From Coprinopsis marcescibilis (Eukaryota > Basidiomycota > Agaricomycetes > Agaricales > Psathyrellaceae), in contig ML210319.1 in assembly GCA_004369085.1 (NCBI GenBank), forward strand, positions 1 to 64,000: a stretch of DNA of 64,000 nucleotides, written 5' to 3'. This document shows, in pieces, positions 36,462-48,440 of the stretch; position 1 is the stretch's first letter, and each line of letters begins with the position of its first letter. The notes under the pieces are model-generated. The model worked only from the letters and a program-made list of their open reading frames with translations, had not been told where the DNA came from and did no database searches. Both the position numbers and the translations under genes were made by a program.

Positions 36462-37673
36462 CCTGGTCCGGTCTACCGTCTGAAGAGTACGAGGAGAATA
36501 CAGTCTAGTGGGCTGATGGCGCAGACACTTTGGTGTAATAAACTGCCTGGATGCGATGGGTGGCTTAAGTATCGGGTCAACTTTTCAGCTGTCAAATTGA
36601 CATTGGGTGCGGTAACGTAGCAGCGTCTTGTTGCTACAGACGCTTATAGCCCTGACCTTCTCTTCCGAAAGAAACTTGTTACCGCAACCTTCGCAAGGGC
36701 TTCAAAAAAGGCTACATAGTGGGATGGTCGTCAAGTGGTAACAATTCGCAGGAGTTCTACCAAGCAAGTGAGCGTTGGCGTATCATTTGACCACAAGGGC
36801 CTTATGATGCTGAGTTATTTGGCGTCGAATGTGCTGAGGAATATGGAATNNNNNNNNNNAAGTATGCAGAAACCCAAAATAGATGTGAGCCTGAGAGAGA
36901 CGTCGTCAACCGTTGGTAGTGGATCGACACTGGATGGGACATCATGAGGACAAATGTACAGTCCAAAAGGCTGATCCAGATTTCCATCTACATATATAAA
37001 CATCAGTCGAATATTTCCATAACTTTTCATTCTTTTGGAGGTGCAGCATTCCCATGCCACATCCCCTCAGCACCAACCCGGCGTATCTGTGTTCACGCAC
37101 TTGACAGACTGGTCGTTATGATTGCAGCTCTTGCTCTTCTATGGGCTGAGGGCTCTGATCCCAAGTCAGATAAGCTTGGGGCTATTTTTGCCGTACTCAG
37201 ACCTTATACAGACAGGGACGCGACGGGAGTTTTTATCCTGGCAAAGATGGGAATTGGAGGATGCCTATCGATCGTTGGTTATCGAGAGGCTTCAAACTAC
37301 AGCCATGTGGTTCCAAATGTCAGATAGAAGCGTTCACGACGCCTCATGGTCCTCGGAGTCCTGCGAGAGTGGTGCTAAAGACGAGGCCCCGGGTTCATTT
37401 GCCGTCTGCTCGGGGCAGAGTGACTATGCTGCCCAGAGCCGGTAGTACCCATCCACAACATCACCTTCGAGCTAGGCGCCTAATCTCGCAGAAGCTGATC
37501 CTGGCAATGCCGATAAGGTTCACATGACATCGATGTTAGGATGCGAAATCATCTCCTACCTCCTTCCAGGACCCTCGTGCATATCGCGTTAGTCTTTCTT
37601 CTCCTTAGGCCCGGTCCTTTCTAGCTAGCAAGTATAACATAGTCCGTCATATACCGAATACATATAGATAACT
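36462..37673. other. Intergenic with an assembly gap
   Basis: Ten Ns at 36850-36859 mark a scaffold gap of unknown true length. No gene is supported on either side. Any feature crossing the gap cannot be judged. Confidence 0.6.
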
Positions 37674-38756
37674 CTACCCCCCCTTCCCAAAACACAGCGC
37701 TTTCCGGATCTGGGCTCCTAACCCCCCACTAGCCTTCGCCCTTGGGGAGTTTGGCTGAGAAGCGGACGTCGGAGCCCGTGGTGCCGCCGGTAGCTTACTG
37801 GCTGTCTGATTTTGAGGCCTTTTGCTGTGTTTAGGTTGAACACTACCGTCTAAGGGTGTCGATTTTGGAGTGGGCTTAGATTTTGGAGTGGGTTTAGATT
37901 TTGAAGCGGGTGTAGGTTTTGAAGGCTTGGTTCGAACTCGGGTGCCGGCCGCTTGTTTCTTTGGCATAGCCTTCAGTAGTCTCTGCAACTTCTTCTTCAC
38001 CTCGAGTGGTCTTCCCGGTGTAGGCTCCATAAGGTAAGAAAGAGCGGACCAAGGGTTGCCACCATCCGCTTTATAGAGGTCGGAGCTGATTGCAGCTCGA
38101 ACGGTTTTGGAAAAGCCTTCTTCAAGGCGCTTCCGTGCGTCGGACGCTCCCACAGGTGACTTTGTCGATGCAACGGCCACTCTGCGATAATATTGTTTGT
38201 CAAAAACTGCTTCAAGCATCTTGAACATTCGGTGTGTCTCTGAAGATACTGAGGCTCTATCCAGCGAGAGATCTTGCAAGTATAGCACCCCGAATTGCAA
38301 AGGTCCTGATGGTGGCCATCTTGAAAAGGTTCAGCTCACGAATTTTGCCGAATATCATCAACTTACATGCTCAGGAGGTACTTGACAATGGAAGCCAAAA
38401 CCTCATTGTCCGAAGTGGCATGGTCATTGAACCCTGGAGTATCCACAAGTACTAGTCTTTTGCCAAAACGTTGATATTCCAGAGGCATATCCATGGCACA
38501 GTGCGTGGCTTTAGCGGTGCATGACATAAGACCGTGTCCCACTTTCAGGATTTCCTTTCCCAGTAGCTTATTGATGAACTGTAGCCGAGTTCTCAGTGTA
38601 AGACTCTGCAGCTGGAGGTAAGCAAGACGCACCGTGCTCTTCCCTGTCCCAGTATCGCCCACGATGCTACCTCATCTTAGCAGCTGCCGACTATGAGTGA
38701 GAGAAATCTTACACAATCACTATATCGTCTTTCTGAACCGGTTGGTGGGTTGCCAT
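37674..38756 (-). CDS. P-loop GTPase with a basic Lys-Pro-repeat tail
   Basis: Exons 38756-38713, 38666-38633, 38578-38367 and 38319-37674 give 311 residues. The P-loop is IVGDTGTGKST on a 34-nt exon, followed by FINKLLGKE. The T of switch I may lie in SCTAKATH. G3 is LVLVDTPGFNDH. A later strand reads LQFGVLYLQDLS and another VAVASTKSP, in the position where other family members have TTKW. The C-terminal 100 residues carry a K-S/P-K-P-T-P repeat and a basic S/P-rich region. The gene is transcribed divergently from the GTPase gene at 39354. Confidence 0.78.
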
Positions 38757-39353
38757 TGTCTTCCGAAGCTTTCAATCTGTTGGGTCAGCAGTAAGGTGGA
38801 AATACGCGCCAGAGGGTTTTATAAATCGGACCACACCTGTAAAACCCGCTGTCACTCCAGGCTGGTCGTTTTGACCCCAGTAGCCCTCCACCACTGACGA
38901 TTAAACCAATAACGTTGAGGAGAAACGTCGAATGTGGGGACGAAGGTAAATCTGAACTGGTAGAACGAGACCCATCGTTGAATAAAAGCGAAGCAGCGGC
39001 AGCATCGACCACGAGGCAACAGTCCCAACGCAGCCACGGTCACGGTGATCGCGGTGATGGTCTATGGAGTGAACCGGTAACGGTCCATCCCAGGTGACTT
39101 CCTAGTCCAACACGCTGCTTGAGCATGTTCATGATCTACGAACTTAGCATTGACTTTAGAGGAGCTGATGCCACGTGTGTACATCGTGTATATATCATGG
39201 GTGGGCGAAGGCTCTGAACGTTACATACTTTAACCTCTACTCCGAGTCCGCGAGGATAGCTAAGTACACCGCCCTGCGTTTCACAGAACCCTGACAAGGT
39301 AGAATATTCTAGTTTGTCCGACTGATTGCCTGTAGCTTACCATCCTTAGCAAA
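38757..39353. other. Divergent promoter region between two GTPase genes
   Basis: About 600 bases without a supported gene. Confidence 0.4.
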
Positions 39354-40568
39354 ATGTTAGAATCAATGCGAAGAAATCGGTCTCTCGAGTCTAGGAGCCC
39401 GCCTTGGTGGCAGAAGAACCTTCAGCCAGATGATCTTCAACACCAAGGCCAACACAATGACATTGTCATACCGTGCGTACATCTCCGAGTTGGGCGACAC
39501 TGTATCGCTTATTTTGTATGTTTGGCCATTAGAGTTATGGGCCTTACAGGCGTCGGAAAGAGTTCTGTGAGTGCTCTTCAAGGGTTTGGTAGGTTGGTGG
39601 TGACCGACAGCCCAGTTTATCAACACACTTACTGGTAGGGAAGACGCCAGCGTTGGCGACGATCTCCGGTCGAAGACTCAGAAGCTACAGGCTATTACAA
39701 TGAACATGCCAGCCCAGTTCCAGATGATGTATCCTAAACTGTCCTCCTGCCGCATAGTTCTGGTCGACACTCCGGGGTTTGAGGATCCCAATGTCAGCGA
39801 ATATGAGACTCTCAGGAAAATCGCGGTCTGGCTCGCAAGTTGGTACGTCGATCTCTTATAAGCTAATATAGTACGTATGTTTAATTAATTAATGAATATA
39901 GCTATTCGAACAATATGACTGTGGTTGCAGGAGTCATTTACGCACACGACATTCAAGCAGCGCGCTTTCTTAGGGCGATGAATCTGAACCTGGAGCTGTT
40001 CAAAGAAATCTGCGGGCAGCCATCTCTACCATCTGTCATTCTTGCGACGACAAAGTGGGATCTTGTAGACCAGGAATCAGCTACAAATCGGGAGAATAAT
40101 CTTGTAACCGACTATTGGCGCGAGCTCGTAGCCAACGGGGCAACCCCCATCCGCGTCAGGCTCAAGCCCCAGCCTGAAGGACATCTGGCAGCCTTAGAAA
40201 AGATCCTTGAGAATGCCAACTCAATGGCGTTCCAGATACAGACGGAGCTTGTAGACGAGAGAAAGCATTTGAGCTCGACGCGAGCCTGTAGTGCCCTGAG
40301 GAGAGAGCTACAGGACCTGCTTCAAGCGCAACGGGAGGTGCTGGCGTATGCAAACGGCGAGCATAGGACAACGGTTGAGAATTCAATGGAAATAATCAAA
40401 TCTCGCCTAGATCCACTTCGGGAGAAGACCATCGGAGGTCGGCTCAAGGTATGGCTTAGGGGCCTTGTTTCGGTGAGTATTCTTAGCGTAGACGTGCAGA
40501 GCTCGCCCATGACACCCAATAAATGCAGCGGGACAGGTGATGCACAGGGCCATTGCTGGTTTCACTGA
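39354..40568 (+). CDS. P-loop GTPase of the local family
   Basis: Exons 39354-39472, 39533-39566, 39616-39842 and 39902-40568 give 348 residues. The basic N-terminus leads to NDIVIPVMGLTGVGKSS; the P-loop is again on a 34-nt exon. FINTLTGREDASVGDD follows, then IVLVDTPGFEDP (G3) and VIYAHDIQ. LATTKWDLVD supplies a good G4 candidate (TKWD). The C-terminal third is helical and charged. A GTGAGT near 40472 could start one more intron and shorten the tail, so the last 30 residues are uncertain. Confidence 0.78.
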
Positions 40569-40872
40569 AGATCAATATTGTATGTATTTAATCTGTCCTC
40601 TTTTACTTCTGACCACCTGGTCGTCCTCAACTAGCTACTGCTCCCGGGGCTCTTAATAAAATCATTTTCCGTTCCACTAGCCGTGACTCGAGGCAAAGTC
40701 CCAATAATCTTTGCGCGAACCAAGCGCTTGGGTCAACATGTTCCTTGATTATCGCTTATCTCTGATGATCACTTGACCATCACGTATCTATAATACTAGA
40801 CCCCAATAGACCACCCTCGTCTGTCATTGTTTCGCCTCTCTGATACGGGTCGCTAGAGTCAGCACAACGTCC
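40569..40872. other. Short intergenic stretch
   Basis: Promoter region of the kinase-GTPase gene; nothing else seen. Confidence 0.4.
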
Positions 40873-43800
40873 ATGGTCGCGATGCCGAGCATGTACGATG
40901 GCATTCTTAAATCCCTCCAGAGTTCAAGACAGACCCTCAATCTGGACAATCGCCGCAGTTGGCTACAGTCCGATTACCTTATCCTAGACGGGATTATCAA
41001 CTTGTTTCCTGAACCATACCGAGATCTTGTCTCAATGTCAAAGAGGGGACTGTTTCCGGTGAGTCCCTACGTCACTACACCACGTATCTATCTGAAAGTA
41101 AACGCAGCGCTTAACTCTGCTTTATTTGGCTTGTCTGGCGGAGGGGTTGTCGGACACGTGCGATTACCTCTCAAATTGACTCGTATTATGTCTGAAACGC
41201 ACTATAGCGCGTTTCAGGACGCCCAAACTCTACAGGCTGTATTTCTGAGCACCGAAATAATTGATCAAATACCCCAGTATCAATTGATACAGGATGAACT
41301 TGTCCGTCGTTTGGTGATATTATCTCAATCGGTGAGTTCTACTTATCAGGCTGATGAGTGTCGTGGTGCCAGGGAACGCTTAACATATGTGTAGGCACAA
41401 GCTCTGTCTCTTGAGACCATACAGAGCGTACTCGATAATGACATCATTTCTTTAACGGCGCATCTGGTACAAGTTCTGACGCCTGATGAAGCAAAACAGA
41501 GATTCTTGGCACGGGCGTCTAACGACGACGTCTTGCGCGAGCAGAATCTCGCCAATTTGTTTCAGGCTGTGAGTCACAATATCATATGTACTCCCTATTA
41601 GAATTTGTCTTGACCCGTTACTCAAGCTTCTTGGGGTTGACGCCTTGCAATCTTTCCATTCACTGTTTCTCGAAGCATTACTCACAATCTGCACTACATT
41701 TGGAATATTCCCGTCATCTTTCGCTCTGAATGGCTCTATATCTGTTGAAGGAGGGAGCTCACATGTCGGTGGAAGCTTTGGTGACGTTTGGAAGGGAAGG
41801 CTGAGGGACACGCCCGTTGCGATAAAGGTAATGCGGGTCGCTCTTTACAAAAGGGAGAAAATTATACAAGTGTGTTGTCGAGTACCTTAACGTCCTAAAA
41901 CCTCTCTGACACTCTTTATACAGAGCTTTAGCAGAGAGGCGATCATATGGAGTCGTTTCACTCATCAGAACATTATCCCGTTCTATGGGGTTTACTTTTG
42001 GCCTCCCAAACTCGATGATTATGGCGAACGTATCGCACTGGTATCTCCTTGGATGGAGTTCGGGAACGCAATGCAGTACCTTGATTCCCACCCCCACGTA
42101 GAAAGGGACCCATTAGTAAGTCGCTGTTGGTGTTTCTTTACCTACCGTTTTAACGGTAATTACTGTGATTTTTAGGTGCTTGATATCGCTCGGGGGCTAC
42201 TATATCTGCACAGATTGAAGCCTCCCTTCATACACGGAGATCTAAAAGGCGTAAGTCCTACAAATATCAATCGCGTCGTTGTTAACGGCCTAGCTCCACT
42301 AGAACAACATCCTGATTACACCGGCCGGTCGGGCATGTCTGTCGGACTTTGGCCTATCGAAAGGCATGCCAGACCACGCCTGGTACCAGACTGGCGGCTC
42401 AGACTCGACCCAGGCGATGGGAAACGTGCTATTCTCCGCCCCAGAGATAATTTTTGGGGAATTGGATGACGACCTTGACCAATCGGTCAGCTCAGCCTGT
42501 CGTCCTCGAGGACGATCTATTTTAAGTGATGTGTACTCCTTTGGATGTGTAGCCCATGAGGTATGCAACAAGCGGAAACCTGCCAGCTTGATTACTTTGG
42601 CTGACCTTGACCGTTTCGGACGACTGCAGATATTCACAGGGAGACCTAGGTTCTCTGAAATAGACATCCCTTTCCAGCGGATAATGGCCATTCAGAGGAA
42701 CGAGCGCTTTCCGCAGCCAACGAATGTAAACGTTCTTGTCTGGGAGTTGATTGAGAGATGTTGGAATAGAATTCCCGAGGAACGGCCCACTACAGAAGAG
42801 ATATTCCAGGTCATAGAGGATGCCACTGACACAGACACAGCGATCGGCGACTCTGCGTCTTGGACCTGTGATGACGCACCCCTCCAGCAGAAAACTTTTA
42901 ACATAGGTCGCAGTATGTCCACCGCATTGCATACATGAAACTGATCACTGACTCCAGGAGCTGTTTCTCCATCAGGCCTACCAACCGCCTTAGGGGAGGT
43001 CTGCAGCCAATACTCTCAAAATGGCAAGCCATCCACCAATGTCTCCCCAGCAAACACCCGGGATTACAAAATGTACTTCAGCAAGCATGAGCCGGAGCAC
43101 TCAGTGGAGGCTGGCCAGATTCGTGAAGTTCCCGTATCCCGCAACTGGATCAGGTATCATCACCAAGGCATAATCGAAAGTTCGGATATTGTCATCATGT
43201 AAGTGTTCTGAGCAAGCAGCTTAGTATATGTTGATCTTATATGGCCCAATCTCAGTGTTTCTGGGGCCGTTGGAGCGGGAAAGAGCACGGTAAGTAATTT
43301 CTGTTTAGGTTGCCGTTTAGATGAATGTTGACAACTCGGTTTAGTTCATCAATAATGTTCTCGGCAACCCCGATTACCCCATGGAAGTCAGTCGTGCAGG
43401 GTCGCTCTCCATATGCACCTCGGAAGCAACCCACCTTACGGTTGAACTTCCAACTCTCCTTAACGGACAGACCTCCAATCGACGATTGATCCTAGTTGAT
43501 ACACCTGGATTCAACAACCCAGATTTAACCGATTACAAGGTACTCGAGAAGATCGTAGGTCACCTTCTGAGACAGTGAGCTAAACTCTGTTGGCCGAGCT
43601 ATACAACTCTTCCCGCAATTACTAATTAAGACTCTCGCCCCATGCGTAGCTCGAATAACGCGAATGACCGCATCGGCGTGGTCTTCTTGCATGACGTCAC
43701 CGAGTGCCGACCCAGGCGCAGTGGGTATAGCCCCGAGTTCCAATTTCTACAGGCACTGTTTGAGAGCAGGAAGGACGTCTATCAGCGTCTGGCTCTAGTA

Positions 43801-44091
43801 ACGACCAAATGGGCCGAGGGCCAAACAGAACAGCTGGAACAGAATGAACAGCGGCTTCAAGCGTACTGCGAGGGATTGCTGGATGCGTGCTGCGGTTCGA
43901 AGTTGCACCGGATGACAGAGGCAGGAGATGCTTGGGGTATAGTGCAACGTCTGGTTGGGGTAGTAGCAGGAACGGATCTTGATGCCACCAAAGAGTTGGC
44001 AGTCCTGCGGAGTACCTATGTTGAGCGGAGGCATACAAAGAAGCCGGGATTTGCTTCCAGGATTGCGAAGAGATTTCAAAATAGAGACTAA
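40873..44091 (+). CDS. Protein kinase fused to a P-loop GTPase domain, with a helical N-terminus
   Basis: Twelve exons (40873-41058, 41108-41157, 41208-41331, 41395-41568, 41627-41869, 41924-42115, 42176-42250, 42303-42906, 42958-43198, 43256-43289, 43345-43574, 43650-44091) join with every phase correct to 864 residues. Residues 1-220 are mainly helical with no known domain. Kinase (about 225-525): GGSFGDVWKG loop, VAIK lysine, REAIIW in helix C, HGDLKGNN catalytic loop, SDFGLS, SAPE, DVYSFG. All catalytic residues are present and the type is TKL-like. A linker of about 100 residues follows. The GTPase (about 625-864) has VSGAVGAGKST on a 34-nt exon, FINNVLGNPD, LILVDTPGFNNP, VVFLHDVTE and VTTKWAEG. 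An internal ATG near 43069 could start a separate GTPase gene. The frame stays open from kinase to GTPase, however, and leaves no room for a terminator or promoter, so fusion is the simpler reading. Confidence 0.8.
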
Positions 44092-44169
44092 CACTTGTAA
44101 ATGAACTCATATATTTCCCATTTGTCGTGATTCCCAGGTCTCACTGCTCAGCTGAAAAATGCGAAAAAT

Positions 44170-45043
44170 TTATTCTGCATAACTAGGACAAGGCTCACGA
44201 AAAGACCCGGTGCAAAAACGCGTAATTAGAGACACAAAGAGACTCAGTTTTCGCCTAGCATGGGGAGCTCGGAGAAGCCGGTTTAACTTGTCATCGAATT
44301 CAAGGTCCGTATCTGCCGCAGCATCCGTGACAGCGTCCACAGCTACCCATGCATCGCTCCAGTCCTCGGTAATGGTGAACAATTTCGCCCCCGCAAAGGA
44401 GGGAATATATTCAGCCCATCTTTTCTGCAAGGACAGTAGTTCGGACGGTTGGCTGTGATCAGGCTTGATTATTGCGACAGCCACAATGCCATGATATCGT
44501 TTGTCAAAAACGGTGTCCACAAAACGGAAGGTCTCTCTTCGGTATGTGGGCAAATAGGACTGATGTGAGGGATCTTGAAGGAATATCACCCCTAGGTGGC
44601 TTAGACCACCAGGGCACCTTATGAGTTCTCAGAGTAAGAATCCGAGCATGGGCCCAGGCTTACATGTCAAGCAGGTATCTGGCAATTATACTCAAGACTT
44701 CACAGTCCGGTCGAGAGGCCGAATCAAAGCCTGGGGTGTTGACCAACACCAATCTTGCCCCAGTATGCCGGTGTCTATGTCCCTTGGGCCAGGGGATAAC
44801 GACGTGCGTAACATCCTTTGTATCTTCCTCGAGTGTATGTCCCACATGCATCACTTCTTGCTTTGCTACATTGTTGATGAACTAGAAGCCAGTCAATCTA
44901 AATGTAGCGACATGACTTTGCGCTGAGACGCACCGTCTTACCCACTCCGACCCCTCCTGTTCCAATGAGGTCAGTCAGTCGCCCCACAGAGCTTCCCGGG
45001 TCACTTACACAACGATTATGTCCGACCGCTTCTGTAACTCCAT
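44170..45043 (-). CDS. P-loop GTPase-like gene, altered motifs and unclear 5' end
   Basis: The P-loop reads LIGTGGVGVGKT, followed by a GT donor and an exon opening FINNVAKQEVMHVGH. G3 is LVLVNTPGFDS, with Asn for the usual Asp. The downstream exon has VIFLQDPSHQ and VAVAIIKPDH. It ends at 44170 after a helical C-terminus. The ATG at 45043 opens a family-like start (MELQKRSDIIVV). However, no acceptor of sensible length links it to the P-loop, whose own frame runs open through CVSDPGSSVGRLTD. Either another start is used or the 5' end is broken. The Asp-to-Asn change would weaken Mg2+/GTP handling, so it may be a pseudo-GTPase. Confidence 0.6.
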
Positions 45044-45578
45044 GGGAGGTTTGAATGAGATGTCCAAACGAGGTTTGGAAATATCCGATAAGTATGTTGG
45101 TAGAGGACAAGTTTGCGAGTGTTTTCGCCTACTATGCTCTTACAGCAAAGCGTGGTTAAGATCTTCCATAATGAACCAGGAACTTCGAGGCTTCGGCAGG
45201 TCAGATCGGCCACCGGCTGAGTTTCAACCTTTCGTTCCTGTAAGAGTTATCAGCTTTTGGGACTACTTGAGGCTGGTGCAACGCGCGAACCACACAATAA
45301 CCAACGTCTTAACTTCTAGCCACCTGATTGTTATATGAATGCCTAACGAGACGAAAGTCCACTACTTACTACTATTACTATTACCTACTGTGCGCGCGAG
45401 CCACGCAATGACTTAGTTTATGCACCTTGAAACGATGTCAGGTTCAGGTTCCTGAGGCTGCACGCTTATGCTGCATACACCCCAATACAATTTCTATTTC
45501 AGAGACTCGTATTTCATCCAACTTACACCCTTTCTGTACCAAATGATATACTCTCTCTTCAGCTTGAGCTCTCCGCGC
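45044..45578. other. Intergenic region
   Basis: No supported gene. It contains the short ctattactattac triplet repeat near 45370. Confidence 0.4.
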
Positions 45579-46253
45579 TCAGATAGGTTCCAGCCCAAGG
45601 GAGTTGGCTTTCAAAGCCGCACGATCTCCTTTCTCGGCCGCATCAAGGATCGCGGCCCTGCGATCATTGGGAATTGAGTAAATGACCTCTTCTCCAGTCA
45701 CCTCGTCGATGTATCCAAAGCTGTTAGCTTCGAGGCATTGGGCATTCGCAGTTTGCTCCAAGTCAGCACCATCGCTAACCGCTTCGCCTTGGCGTGCGGA
45801 GGATGGGAATGTGACCGGGTCCCACTTGACTGCCCGGACTTTAAGAATGGTCGTGAGTGTTGACCAACATCGAATAATCAACGAGAAGTGTGATACTTAC
45901 TGACGAAGTTTACACTGGGCCAAAGGCATCTACCAGCACCGGTTATCACTCGTGGTCCCGAGTTGCCACAAGCCTGTACGTCGTATGCTGTAACGGTACT
46001 GAAAGCACAAGGTTGAGAGACGCCAACGGAGATTTTGTTTGGCGCAAGACACCTACCCAAAGTTGCCAGTAACCAAAGCTGATCTCCCATTGTTGGTGGT
46101 GCAGCAGGCTGCCGTGTTGACGTTGGAGCATTGAATAAAGGTGTTGGCACTGCAATTGTCGCTTGTCTGGTAAACCTAGATGTCCACTGCGTTGGCTATT
46201 TGCGCCACAATAAGAGCAGTAAGAGAGAGAAGAGTCAGAAGGCGGGAAGACAT
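45579..46253 (-). pseudogene. Secreted small cysteine protein, third paralogue, with a premature stop
   Basis: Very close to the gene at 57709-58409, with the same three exons and introns. The signal peptide (LLSLTALIVAQIANA) is intact, but the codon after VDI is TAG where the paralogue has CGA (Arg). Downstream the frame is undamaged: VYQTSDNC, SFGYIDEVTGEEVIYSIP, and an end at 45579. A single early nonsense codon in an otherwise perfect copy implies recent loss, readthrough or a sequence error. Confidence 0.78.
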
Positions 46254-47387
46254 TATCTTGGATGGTTTGATAGGGACTAGTTTGAGAGGCTAGAGACAGG
46301 AGTGGCTGTTGTTGACTGGTACACTCCCCAAATGCTAGCAGCTTTTATAGAGCAGCTGGGTTAAGAGTCTGCCGTGTATTTGTGGATGAGACCTCAATTA
46401 TCAGCACTCAATTGGTCATCGACGCACGACCACTACAATGCTCGGCTCCATAATATGGACGCCCGGTGCTTCTTTTGCGAGTACCATCGGCTTTGGAACA
46501 TATGTCATGTGGCATATGCACGTAATATGAATGATAAGCTACTTAGCAGTCTGTGCTGACAAGCGAAAAAATGTTGACAGAACCGTAATTTGCAGGGTGG
46601 TTGTCAATAAGCGCGCAACGTGTGACAGTCAGGTCACGGCTGTAGTCGGGAAAGCAATGGCTCAGGCGAGACTGGAGTATACTCCAGCTATTACTTCAGA
46701 GCACAGTATGCTGTTGAAGAATGTAGTATGCTCTTAACCTGGGGTTTAACCTGAGGACATACTACTAAGAATGTTTCACCCGCTTTTGCGTGTGCGCTGT
46801 GGGTGCTCTAGCGCTCGGGCAGAGAGGGCTCAAGTAAGATTGGAGGTAGGATATATGCATGAACTAGATCCGAGCTTTATATAGCCTATTTCCTCGCGGA
46901 CGCAATGCATGAGACTCGGGACAGTTGAAAAATAATCGAACCCACTTTTTCAACGCTGTCCTGAGCGCTGAGCGCCTATAAATTACGTAACCTGGTTTCC
47001 CCTTCTTAACAGGGGCGATGGAGTTGCGGCTTGACAAATCCTGCAAGCTACGAATTTGACGGCCTTGACAGACCGTGTTTCTCAGCAACAGCGACCGAGT
47101 TCTGCCGAATTGTTCGATCACTTACTACCATGTCATTGAAACTTCGAAGCGCAGTAGTATCTGTATGTAGCTCTGCCTCTTCTTTAATTTTCCTCTTCTC
47201 TTCTACTGAATTTATGTGTGAGTCTAGGGGTTTCGATCGATGCACTGGCAGGAGGCCCAGCATGTTCCCTTCGATCCGAGCTATCTATATGCCAAGCGTA
47301 GGGTGCTTCCCGTCGGAATAATACGAAGTGAAGAGATATATAGAGAACATTTGCCACTAGTAACGTAACTCCCGGCCAACACCCCAC
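46254..47387. other. Intergenic, 1.1 kb
   Basis: Upstream of the broken secreted-protein copy (leftward) and the secreted Cys-rich gene (rightward). Apart from the TATA element listed separately I see nothing supported. Confidence 0.4.
46342..46349 (-). promoter_or_regulatory. TATA element of the secreted-protein family
   Basis: Reads CTATAAAAGCTGC on the minus strand, 89 bases upstream of the ATG at 46253. The paralogue at 57709 has the same string at the same distance. Confidence 0.7.
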
Positions 47388-48195
47388 ATGTGCGTCTCCT
47401 CCAACGCAATGGCCTGCATACGATTTCAATCCGTTTCATTATTTCTGTTGTCGGCTGCCTTTGCTCATCCACTGGCAAGCGAAAGCCTTACAGCAGTTCC
47501 GTCCGTCATAACTGTACCGCCAAGAGCTCATATTGATTCAAACGGTGCACAAGGAGTACTCCCCTTTTGTAAGTTACTCAAATTCAAGTTTCAGCGCTTA
47601 ACAGCTCAACAACTCATTATCATCGCCAGTCAATAGTACCACGTCTACCTGCCCATTAAGCATCACTTCTGCCCCCAACTGCGAGATGAACCCTCCCATC
47701 GCCTATGCCTGCTGCCGCCCCGATGGCTCGCGTACGACCACCTACCTCTATCCAGTCGACACTGCCGCCCCCACCACGTTGTGGAGCTGGACCACGCGAA
47801 CATTCACCTCGAGTTGGTGCAAAGGATGTACCTGCTATCCCAATTTTCCTGTCGTTTGGGATTGTGGGTGTATTTCGACTACTGCCGATGCAGCTACGTG
47901 GAGCTTGAGGACGTACAGTTGTTCTCTCTGCTATACGGCCCCGGGATGGGAGACTCAATACCCTGTTCCGACAAGTACAATAGCAGCACTGGAGTTTAAG
48001 GGAGAGGGGCCAGTGGCGGATAGGAGGAGCTTTGCGACCCTTGTGCCCTTGTGTGAGAAACTGGGATTAGTCCGGCTTAACATGTCTGCTACAAGCGATT
48101 GTTGGATCAATTATCTACTGATCAAGTTTGACGGACTCTCCAAGTCCGAAATGACTGAGGCTCGACTCGTGGCTGTTGTTACCCTTGCAATTTGA
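47388..48195 (+). CDS. Secreted cysteine-rich protein, unknown
   Basis: Exons 47388-47571 and about 47633-48195. The first ATG is at 47388. A second at 47409 gives the cleaner signal peptide (MACIRFQSVSLFLLSAAFAHP) and is the likelier start. The mature part has many Cys (CPLSITSAPNCEM, YACCRPDG, WCKGCTCYP, DCGCIS, YSCSLCY), which suggests a disulphide-rich extracellular fold. The C-terminal 60 residues are different in character and not Cys-rich. I do not recognise the family. Confidence 0.65.
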
Positions 48196-48440
48196 ATATC
48201 GAGCTTCATAACTCATCCTATTGGGCGAGCAAAGCATTTTCAGAGACGCTGCGAGAGACCACACTCCTCAATTGAGAACTTGATGACCTGCCAGAATATT
48301 GGCATTTGGATGCTCGGAACAAGTTCGACGGGCGGCTCCTACCAACGGAAGTCTACATCCTCCGAATAAAGCACGAACAAATAGTCTCCTCCTGTCGGAC
48401 GAAATTATCTCCAAACTTCTACCCTATAATCCCTGACGAA

